Assembly: GCA_002385605.1 (NCBI GenBank)
Contig: DGDU01000010.1
Coordinates: forward strand, 1 to 11,868
DNA length: 11,868 nucleotides
Direction: 5' to 3'
From: Christensenella sp. UBA3944
Lineage (GTDB): Bacteria; Bacillota; Clostridia; Christensenellales; DTU072
Position numbers and translations under genes: made by a program. This document shows positions 6,536 to 11,868 of this stretch, one piece after another (the first letter of the stretch is position 1; each line of letters opens with the position of its first letter). The notes beneath the pieces are model-generated. The model made no database searches and was not told the origin of the DNA. It worked only from the letters and a program-made list of their open reading frames with translations.

Positions 6536-6693
6536 ATTATCATATTTTTGCGCATATCCGCTTAGAACAAAGGGGACAAAACAAGACAAAATACCCCGCC
6601 CGTGGGCGACGAAGGCTGTATTTATTCAAAATTCCAAAAATTAAGCGCAAAGAAGGCCTGAAAATGGCGCTTTCGGCGCCCGAAAAAGAGGAT

Positions 6694-6716
6694 TACACGC
6701 GCGCGCACGCGCACGC
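6694..6716. repeat. Alternating purine/pyrimidine tract (potential Z-DNA)
   Basis: Twenty-three consecutive bases alternate pyrimidine and purine without a break, mostly CG steps with a few CA/TA steps (core CGCGCGCGCACGCGCACGC from 6698). Such runs are prone to adopt Z-DNA under negative supercoiling. It is followed at once by AT-rich DNA leading into the gyrB promoter. Confidence 0.7.
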
Positions 6717-6738
6717 TTAAAAATTATTAGATTTTATA

Positions 6739-6768
6739 TATACAAATAGTATATAATTATGGTATAAT
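6739..6768 (+). promoter_or_regulatory. gyrB-gyrA promoter with tandem TATAAT
   Basis: TATAAT at 6763-6768 is preceded by TGG, giving an extended -10; TATACA at 6739-6744 is a fair -35 at 18 bp. A second perfect TATAAT lies at 6752-6757, 11 bp upstream. The predicted start near 6775 gives a leader of about 29 bases before the gyrB ATG. Confidence 0.75.
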
Positions 6769-6791
6769 TACAAGCGTAATAAACTTTTCGC

Positions 6792-6800
6792 AAGGAGAGG
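6792..6800 (+). promoter_or_regulatory. gyrB ribosome binding site
   Basis: AAGGAGAGG ends three bases before the ATG at 6804, with its AGGAG core seven bases away; this supports that start. Confidence 0.8.
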
Positions 6801-6803
6801 TGT

Positions 6804-8711
6804 ATGACCGAGAAAGTTCAAAACGAATATAATCAGTCGGCGATTCAGGTTCTGGAAGGGTTAGAGCCCGTCCGCAAGAGGCCGGGCATGTACATCGGCA
6901 GCACGGATGTCAAAGGGCTCCACCATCTGGTAACCGAAATCGTCGACAACTCCATAGACGAAGCCGTAGCCGGTTACTGCACCCATATAGAGGTCGTCCT
7001 GCACGAGGACGGCTCCTGCAGCGTCACCGACAACGGCAGAGGCATACCCACGGGTATAATCCCCAAAGAAAACAAATCGGCAGTCGAGGTCGTTCTTACC
7101 AAGCTGCACGCCGGCGGCAAGTTCGGCGGTGGCGGCTACAAGATAAGCGGCGGCCTGCACGGCGTAGGCCTTTCGGTCGTTAACGCCCTTTCCGAAATGC
7201 TGGAGATACATGTCAGGCAAAACGGCAAGGTGTATCACCAGGTTTACCACAGAGGCATACCCGACGCCCCTCTTGCCGAAATCGGCGCGGCGGACGATAC
7301 CGGCACATGCATAAGGTTCTTGCCCGACCCCCGGATTTTCGAAACCACCGAATTTCAGTACGACAGAATGCGCCTCCGCCTTCGCGAGCTTGCCTACCTT
7401 AATAAAGGGCTGCGCATAAGCATCGAAGACAAGCGCGAAGGGCACGAGAGAGCCGAATCCTTCTGCTACGAAGGCGGCATCATGCATTTTGTCGAGCACC
7501 TCAATAAGAGCAAAGAAAGAATCCTGCCCTCCATCGTCTATTTCGAGGAGATGTGCAACGACATGATAGCCGAAATAGCCCTCCAATACAACACGGGCTA
7601 CGAGGAGGTCATTTATACCTTTGCAAACAACATCAACACAGAGGAGGGCGGTTCGCATTTGGACGGCTTTAAAGCGGCTTTAACGCGCGTTATAAACGAT
7701 TACGGCCAGAAGTCCAAAACCCTCAAAGAAAACGAAAAATTAAGCGGCGAGGATGTCCGCGAGGGCCTCACCGCCGTAATAAGCGTCAAGCTGCCCGAAC
7801 CCCAATTCGAGGGCCAGACCAAGACCAAGCTGGGCAACAGCGAAATGCGCGCCTTTGTAAGCCGCGTAGTGACCGAAAAACTTAGCGAATACCTCGAGGA
7901 AAACCCCAAGGCGGCCAAAGAGCTCATCACAAAGGCCGTAAGCGCCCAGAGAGCGCGCGAAGCCGCCCGTAAGGCAAGGGAAGCCTTCCGCAAGGGCGTC
8001 ATGGAATCTACCACCCTTCCCGGTAAGCTGGCAGACTGCACCGATACCGACCCCATGAACTGCGAAATCTTCCTCGTAGAGGGCGATTCGGCAGGCGGCA
8101 CGGCAAAGCAGGGGCGCGACCGCCAGTTCCAGGCCATCCTGCCGTTAAGAGGCAAGATTCTTAATGTAGAGAAAGCAAGGATGCACCGCATACTCGACAA
8201 CGAAGAAATAAAGGCCATGATAAAAGCGTTCGGCTGCGGCTTTAAGGACGAATTCGATATAAGCAAGCTGCGCTACGACCGCATAATCTGCATGACCGAC
8301 GCCGATGTGGACGGCAGCCATATAAGGATACTTCTTCTTACCTTCTTCTTCCGATTCATGCGCCCGCTTGTCGAAGAGGGGCATATTTACATCGCCCAAC
8401 CCCCGCTATATAAGGCGACAAGAGGCAAGGAAGTAAGGTATTTATACAGCGACGAGGAGCTCAAAGAGTACCAGGCCTCACTTAACGGCGCGAACTACGA
8501 GCTTCAGCGCTACAAAGGCTTGGGCGAAATGAACGCCGTACAGCTTTACGAAACAACGATGGATCCCGAAACCCGAACCCTTCTAAGGGTAACGGTTAAA
8601 GACGCCGAGGAGGCGGACGAAATCTTCAGCCTCCTGATGGGCGAGCACCCCGAGCTTCGCCGCGCCTTCATAGAAGAAAACGCAAAGCTTGTAAAGGAGT
8701 TGGACATCTAA
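6804..8711 (+). CDS. gyrB: DNA gyrase subunit B
   Basis: This 635-residue subunit is the ATPase half of the GyrA2GyrB2 topoisomerase that introduces negative supercoils. The GHKL ATPase domain, about 1-225, has EIVDNSIDEA (catalytic-type E45, N49), VTDNGRGIPTG (73-83), HAGGKFGGGGYKISGGLHG (about 102-120) and VGLSVVNALS. The transducer domain has the QTKTKLGNSE segment at about 338-347. The TOPRIM domain has FLVEGDSAGGTAKQGRDR (E426), PLRGKILNVEKA and the metal-binding DADVDGSHI (D499, D501, D503). The C-terminal motif YKGLGEMNAVQLYETTMDP is complete. Length is that of a short Gram-positive type without the extra domain found in E. coli (804 residues). The gene ends one base before gyrA and forms an operon with it. 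The sequence favours GyrB over ParE mainly through its GyrA partner. Confidence 0.98.
   Translation: MTEKVQNEYNQSAIQVLEGLEPVRKRPGMYIGSTDVKGLHHLVTEIVDNSIDEAVAGYCTHIEVVLHEDGSCSVTDNGRGIPTGIIPKENKSAVEVVLTKLHAGGKFGGGGYKISGGLHGVGLSVVNALSEMLEIHVRQNGKVYHQVYHRGIPDAPLAEIGAADDTGTCIRFLPDPRIFETTEFQYDRMRLRLRELAYLNKGLRISIEDKREGHERAESFCYEGGIMHFVEHLNKSKERILPSIVYFEEMCNDMIAEIALQYNTGYEEVIYTFANNINTEEGGSHLDGFKAALTRVINDYGQKSKTLKENEKLSGEDVREGLTAVISVKLPEPQFEGQTKTKLGNSEMRAFVSRVVTEKLSEYLEENPKAAKELITKAVSAQRAREAARKAREAFRKGVMESTTLPGKLADCTDTDPMNCEIFLVEGDSAGGTAKQGRDRQFQAILPLRGKILNVEKARMHRILDNEEIKAMIKAFGCGFKDEFDISKLRYDRIICMTDADVDGSHIRILLLTFFFRFMRPLVEEGHIYIAQPPLYKATRGKEVRYLYSDEELKEYQASLNGANYELQRYKGLGEMNAVQLYETTMDPETRTLLRVTVKDAEEADEIFSLLMGEHPELRRAFIEENAKLVKELDI
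8693..8699 (+). promoter_or_regulatory. gyrA ribosome binding site inside the end of gyrB
   Basis: AAAGGAG lies within the last gyrB codons, 13 bases before the gyrA ATG. Stop and start are joined as TAA-A-ATG, so translational coupling is likely and may compensate for the long spacing. Confidence 0.65.
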
Positions 8712-8712
8712 A

Positions 8713-11277
8713 ATGGAAAAGAGCAAAATCGATATCAATAAGATAAAAGAAACATTATCTAAAACCAAAATCGTGCCCGTCGATGTGCGGGACGAAATGG
8801 CGAAATCCTTTATAAGCTACGCAATGGCGGTTAATGTCAGCCGCGCCATTCCCGATGTCCGCGACGGCTTAAAACCCGTGCAGCGCCGCATACTTTACGC
8901 CATGTACGAGCTGGGCAATACCCACGATAAGCCCTATAAGAAATGCGCGAGAATCGTCGGTGAAGTGCTTGGTAAATACCATCCCCACGGCGACAGCGCC
9001 GTTTACGACGCTCTTGTAAGAATGGGGCAGGACTTCTCGATACGCGCCACCCTTATAGACGGGCACGGCAACTTCGGCTCGGTAGACGGCGACCCGCCCG
9101 CGGCCCAGAGGTACACCGAGGCGAGGCTCTCCAAAATAGCGGGCGAACTGCTTCGCGACCTCGACAAAGACACGGTAGACTACTATCCCAACTTCGACGA
9201 CACCCTAATGCAGCCCACCGTGCTTCCCGCCAAGTACCCCAACCTTCTCGTAAACGGCAGCGAGGGCATAGCGGTAGGTATGGCGACAAGCATACCCCCG
9301 CATAACCTCGCCGAGGTCATAAACGGAACAATCGCGCTTATAGACAACCCCGACATCACCATAGACGAGCTTATGGAGCACATCCCCTGCCCCGACTATC
9401 CCACAGGCGGCATAATCCTCGGCAGGATGGGCATCAGGCAGGCGTATATGACGGGCAAAGGAAGCATCGTCATTCGCTCCAAATGCGAGATAGAAGAGCA
9501 CAACGGCAGAAACCGCATTGTCGTCACCGAAATACCCTATCAGGTAAACAAAGCAAACCTCGTTAAAGAGATAGCCGACCAGGTAAAGGACAAGCGCCTC
9601 GAAGGCATAAGCGACATCCGCGAAGAGTCCGACCGCTTCGGCATGCGCATAGTCATAGAGCTTAAGCGCGACGCCCAGCCGCAGGTTGTACTCAACACCC
9701 TTTATAAGCAAACCAACCTTCAGGTCTCCAACGGCATAATCTTCCTTGCCCTCGTAGACGGCGTCCCAAAGGTTCTAAACCTCAAGGAAATGCTTTCAAG
9801 CTATATCGCCCACCAGATTGTCGTAGTCGAGAGAAGGACGCGCTACCTGCTCGCCAAGGCGCTCGAAAAAGAGCACATCCTTAAAGGGCTTGTAATCGCG
9901 CTTGCCAACATCGACGAGGTTATAGAGATAATCAAAAACAGCAAAGAGCGTTCGGACGCCCAGAAAAACCTTATAGAGAGGTTCGAGTTAAGCGAAAAGC
10001 AGGCAAACGCCATCCTTGACACCAGGCTTGCCCGCCTTACGAGCCTCGAAGTCGAAAAGATTAACGAAGAGCTCGCCGCGCTCACCCTCGAAATCGCCGA
10101 TTACAGGGAAATCCTCGAAAAGCCCGAAAGAGTGCGCGCCATAATCAAAAACGAGCTCGCCATCATAAGAAACAGCTACTCCGACAAGAGAAGGAGCGAG
10201 CTTTCCTACGACATCTTCGAAATCGACATAGCCGACCTTATCGAGCAAAAGGATGTGGTAATTTCGATGACCTACCATGGCTATGTAAAGCGCATTTCTG
10301 TGGACGAATACAAGACCCAGAACAGAGGCGGCATGGGCATAACCGCGCATAAGACAAAGGATGAGGACTTCGTGCAGCATATGTTCGTGTGCAATACCCA
10401 CGACGACCTTCTCTTCTTCTCCAACAAGGGAAAAGTCTATTGCCTTAAGGCCTTCCAGGTGCCCGAAGCCGCGAGAGCGGGCAAGGGCAGGGCGGTCGTC
10501 AACCTTCTGCCCCTTACCGAAGACGAAAAGATAACCGCCTTCCTGCCCATAAAGAGCTACGAAACGGGCTATATGATTATGGCAACCCGCAACGGCCTTA
10601 TTAAGAAGTGCGACCTGAGAGAGTTCGAAAACATACGCTCCAACGGAAAGATTGCCATTACATTAACCGAAGACGACGAACTGATAGTCGCCGACATAAC
10701 GACGGGAGAAGACGAAATCCTTATGGCGTCCTCCGACGGCAAGTGCATACGCTTTAAGGAAGAGGATGTCCGCCCCACCGGCAGAGGCTCCCAGGGCGTC
10801 CGCAGCATCAAGCTTGACGAGGGCGACGCCGTTGTCGACATGGCGGTTATTAAAGAGGGCTGCAAGGTCGTAACCGTCACCGAGAACGGCTACGGCAAGC
10901 GCAGCGACCTCGACGATTACAGGCTGCAAGGAAGAGGCGGAAAGGGCATTAAAGCAGGCACCTTTACGGAAAAAACGGGCCGTCTCGTAAACCTTAAGCT
11001 TGTAGACGAAGAGCACGACCTCATTATAATAGCCGACAACGGCATAATGATACGCATTGCGGCCAACTCGATAAGCAACATCGGGCGAAACGCCCAGGGC
11101 GTAAGGCTCATGAGGCTCAAAGACGGCGCCAAAGTAGTCGCGATGGCTCTCACCCCGCACGAGGAAGACGCCGAGTACGACGAAATAGACGGAGAGCCTG
11201 CAGACGATACCCCCGCCGAAAACGCCGCCGCCGAAGCCGATCAACCCGCCGGGCAACCCGCTCAAAACGACAAATAA
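8713..11277 (+). CDS. gyrA: DNA gyrase subunit A
   Basis: This 854-residue subunit cuts and rejoins DNA. After a divergent N-terminal extension of about 20 residues comes VPVDVRDEMAKSFISYAMAV and the family core SRAIPDVRDGLKPVQRRILYAM. The quinolone-resistance region HPHGDSAVYDALVRM keeps Ser95 and Asp99 (E. coli S83 and D87), so by sequence it is the sensitive type. The catalytic tyrosine is Y134 in AQRYTEARL. A coiled-coil segment spans about 370-480. The C-terminal beta-pinwheel shows the GyrA box QNRGGMG at 536-542, consistent with gyrase rather than ParC, and a second box-like QGRGGKG at 739-745. The last 35 or so residues are an acidic, Ala/Pro-rich tail. The gene is the second of the gyrBA operon and ends at a strong terminator next to a parS-like site. 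Confidence 0.98.
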   Translation: MEKSKIDINKIKETLSKTKIVPVDVRDEMAKSFISYAMAVNVSRAIPDVRDGLKPVQRRILYAMYELGNTHDKPYKKCARIVGEVLGKYHPHGDSAVYDALVRMGQDFSIRATLIDGHGNFGSVDGDPPAAQRYTEARLSKIAGELLRDLDKDTVDYYPNFDDTLMQPTVLPAKYPNLLVNGSEGIAVGMATSIPPHNLAEVINGTIALIDNPDITIDELMEHIPCPDYPTGGIILGRMGIRQAYMTGKGSIVIRSKCEIEEHNGRNRIVVTEIPYQVNKANLVKEIADQVKDKRLEGISDIREESDRFGMRIVIELKRDAQPQVVLNTLYKQTNLQVSNGIIFLALVDGVPKVLNLKEMLSSYIAHQIVVVERRTRYLLAKALEKEHILKGLVIALANIDEVIEIIKNSKERSDAQKNLIERFELSEKQANAILDTRLARLTSLEVEKINEELAALTLEIADYREILEKPERVRAIIKNELAIIRNSYSDKRRSELSYDIFEIDIADLIEQKDVVISMTYHGYVKRISVDEYKTQNRGGMGITAHKTKDEDFVQHMFVCNTHDDLLFFSNKGKVYCLKAFQVPEAARAGKGRAVVNLLPLTEDEKITAFLPIKSYETGYMIMATRNGLIKKCDLREFENIRSNGKIAITLTEDDELIVADITTGEDEILMASSDGKCIRFKEEDVRPTGRGSQGVRSIKLDEGDAVVDMAVIKEGCKVVTVTENGYGKRSDLDDYRLQGRGGKGIKAGTFTEKTGRLVNLKLVDEEHDLIIIADNGIMIRIAANSISNIGRNAQGVRLMRLKDGAKVVAMALTPHEEDAEYDEIDGEPADDTPAENAAAEADQPAGQPAQNDK

Positions 11278-11285
11278 ATACAAAA

Positions 11286-11301
11286 TGTTTCACATGAAAC
11301 A
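11286..11301. promoter_or_regulatory. parS: parS-like ParB-binding site after gyrA
   Basis: TGTTTCACATGAAACA differs from the parS consensus TGTTTCACGTGAAACA at one central base. It lies between the gyrA stop and its terminator, about 9 kb from oriC, within the usual range of parS sites. A much weaker match, TGTTTCTCGCGAAAAG, lies at 11340-11355. Confidence 0.75.
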
Positions 11302-11308
11302 CTAACAG

Positions 11309-11336
11309 CAAACGCCGCCGAAAGCGGCGTTTTTTG
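11309..11336 (+). terminator. Rho-independent terminator of gyrB-gyrA
   Basis: A perfect 8-bp stem AACGCCGC / GCGGCGTT (11311-11318 with 11324-11331) around CGAAA runs directly into a T tract (11330-11335). Confidence 0.93.
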
Positions 11337-11484
11337 TGCTGTTTCTCGCGAAAAGCAATAAAATCTGACAGTTTTCGAGACGGCGCTTAATGAAAGAATT
11401 ATCAAAACTGAGAGGGTTTTCTATATAAACCGTGTCATACTCATCTTGCCCCCGGAAGGCTCTTTTTGTGTTGATAAACCAAAT

Positions 11485-11516
11485 AAAACGAAAAAAGCGC
11501 AGCTGCTTGCTGCGCT
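11485..11516 (-). terminator. Terminator of the tRNA operon
   Basis: On the minus strand an 8-bp stem AGCGCAGC-AAGCA-GCTGCGCT (11516 down to 11496) is followed by TTTTT and more T-rich sequence. It begins two bases after the CCA end of tRNA-Val. Confidence 0.92.
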
Positions 11517-11517
11517 A

Positions 11518-11593
11518 TGGTGGGAACAACAGGGCTCGAACCTGTGACATCATGCTTGTAAGGCATGCGCTCTCCCAGCTGAGCTATGCTCCC
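11518..11593 (-). tRNA. tRNA-Val(UAC)
   Basis: The minus strand folds into a full cloverleaf: acceptor GGGAGCA with TGTTCCC (one G-U pair), D arm GCTC/GAGC, anticodon stem CATGC/GCATG with loop CTTACAA (anticodon TAC) and T arm ACAGG-TTCGAGC-CCTGT. The CCA end is encoded (11518-11520). It is the last gene of the tRNA operon and is followed by its terminator. Confidence 0.97.
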
Positions 11594-11596
11594 GAT

Positions 11597-11671
11597 TGGT
11601 GACCCCAAGGAGATTCGAACTCCTGTTACCGCCGTGAAAGGGCGATGTCTTGACCACTTGACCATGGGGCC
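11597..11671 (-). tRNA. tRNA-Glu(UUC)
   Basis: Acceptor GGCCCCA pairs with TGGGGTC (one G-U pair). The D arm is short (GTC/GAC). The anticodon stem TCGCC/GGCGG encloses CTTTCAC (anticodon TTC). The T arm is AGGAG-TTCGAAT-CTCCT. CCA is encoded at 11597-11599. Only three bases separate it from tRNA-Val, so both come from one precursor. Confidence 0.97.
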
Positions 11672-11677
11672 GTAAAA

Positions 11678-11754
11678 TGGTAGCGGCGGTGGGACTCGAA
11701 CCTACGACCTGCCGGGTATGAACCGGCCGCTCTAACCAACTAAGCTACGCCGCC
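11678..11754 (-). tRNA. tRNA-Met(CAU), elongator type
   Basis: Acceptor GGCGGCG pairs with CGCCGCT (G1-U72 wobble), the anticodon stem is GCCGG/CCGGC and the loop TTCATAC gives CAT. The first pair and the lack of three G-C pairs next to the loop in initiator form mark it as an elongator rather than initiator. It resembles the elongator Met of B. subtilis as I remember it. A tRNA-Ile2 with modified CAT is less likely. The T stem GTAGG/CCCAC contains an A-C mismatch (51-63). CCA is encoded; six bases separate it from tRNA-Glu. Confidence 0.93.
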
Positions 11755-11763
11755 AAATTTAAA

Positions 11764-11785
11764 GCAGCTAAGCTGAGTTAGCTGC
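11764..11785 (-). other. Hairpin between tRNA-fMet and tRNA-Met
   Basis: GCAGCTAA at 11764-11771 and TTAGCTGC at 11778-11785 form a perfect 8-bp stem with a 6-nt loop. On the minus strand TTTAAATTT follows. It looks like a weak terminator or a processing stem inside the tRNA transcript. Confidence 0.6.
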
Positions 11786-11794
11786 GACTTCTCA

Positions 11795-11868
11795 TGGTTG
11801 CGGGGGTGGGATTTGAACCACACGACCTCCGGGTTATGAGCCCGACGAGCTCCCTAACTGCTCTACCC
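11795..11868 (-). tRNA. tRNA-fMet(CAU), initiator, 5' end cut by window edge
   Basis: The visible part runs from the third G of the acceptor side to the encoded CCA (11795-11797). Anticodon stem TCGGG/CCCGG with loop CTCATAA has the three consecutive G-C pairs of initiator tRNAs, and A72 before the discriminator fits the unpaired 1-72 position; base 1 itself is outside the window. The T arm GTGTGG-TTCAAAT-CCCAC has one extra base: GTG-GG pairs with CCCAC only if a U (at 11820) bulges out. About four bases of the 5' end are missing. Confidence 0.92.

Larger units (their letters stand above)
6400..6803. other. Amidase-gyrB divergent intergenic region, no gene seen
   Basis: Reading from the amidase gene to gyrB, it contains an inverted repeat (6456-6490), two DnaA boxes (6515-6535), about 130 bases with no recognised feature beyond small inverted repeats, the alternating purine/pyrimidine tract (6694-6716) and the AT-rich gyrB promoter. 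Open frames on the plus strand here are short, lack ribosome binding sites and encode nothing recognisable. Confidence 0.6.

Noticed and set aside
6432..6720. Plus-strand open frames before gyrB
   Set aside because: No ribosome binding site, odd composition including the alternating CG tract, and overlap with the DnaA boxes; no recognisable protein.
6861..7658. 265-codon minus-strand open frame inside gyrB
   Set aside because: A shadow of the conserved gyrB reading frame caused by codon composition; the plus-strand protein has all gyrase motifs.
11311..11331. Recurrent AACGCCGCCG (also at 11-20, 6484-6493 and 11221-11230) as a dispersed repeat
   Set aside because: The coding copies are ordinary Asn/Ala codons and the copy at 11311 is a terminator arm; no flanking similarity.
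11448..11468. GCCCCCGGAAGGC followed by TCTTTTTG as a terminator
   Set aside because: The possible stem is only three base pairs, too weak to support a call.
11441..11665. Minus-strand open frame of 74 codons containing SIAQLGERMPYKHDV
   Set aside because: It is the translation of the tRNA-Glu and tRNA-Val genes; this peptide is a well-known false annotation over tRNAs.
1..11868. CRISPR array, insertion sequence, prophage or defence system
   Set aside because: No spaced direct repeats, transposase, integrase, or defence-type protein was found; nearly every gene is a recognisable housekeeping gene.

Overview
The window looks like the replication-origin neighbourhood of a Gram-positive bacterium of the Bacillota, most likely class Clostridia. 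The evidence is a dnaA-dnaN pair with an origin between them, a gyrB-gyrA pair a few kilobases downstream, strong GGAGG-type ribosome binding sites, ParB (parS-like) half-sites of the TGTTTCAC/GTGAAACA type, a CwlD-like cell-wall amidase, a PepV-like M20 dipeptidase, and heavy use of ATA and AGG codons. No spore gene or rRNA is present to narrow this further, so anything finer than the phylum is a guess.

Layout. Bases 2-454 hold the 3' end of a 23S rRNA guanine-N1 methyltransferase gene (rlmA). dnaA (507-1886) follows 52 bp later, behind a near-consensus promoter whose predicted transcript has almost no leader. Bases 1887-2071 are the probable oriC unwinding region: DnaA boxes, a G run, TTA-type DnaA-trios and an AT-rich stretch. 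dnaN (2072-3175) ends at a clear terminator. Bases 3213-3484 are AT-rich and carry several parS-like half-sites. A minus-strand M20 dipeptidase (3485-4783) and a plus-strand radC (4913-5635) diverge from a shared promoter region. A minus-strand N-acetylmuramoyl-L-alanine amidase (5704-6399) converges on radC. About 400 bp before gyrB contain two perfect DnaA boxes, a 23-nt alternating purine/pyrimidine tract and a tandem-TATAAT promoter. gyrB (6804-8711) and gyrA (8713-11277) are separated by a single base. A parS-like palindrome and a terminator follow gyrA. The right edge is a minus-strand tRNA operon transcribed fMet-Met-Glu-Val, with its own terminator; the fMet gene is cut by the window edge.

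How the parts fit. DnaA opens the origin, the DnaN clamp tethers the polymerase, gyrase removes positive supercoils ahead of the forks, and ParB probably loads at the parS-like sites to organise the new origins. The S4-domain gene (yaaA) and recF, normally between dnaN and gyrB, are absent and replaced by unrelated housekeeping genes. I find no clear novel defence or mobile system. The unusual points are regulatory and structural: the near-leaderless dnaA, DnaA boxes next to the gyrase promoter, a possible Z-DNA tract beside a supercoiling-sensitive operon, split parS arrangements, and irregular T-stems in both CAT-anticodon tRNAs.
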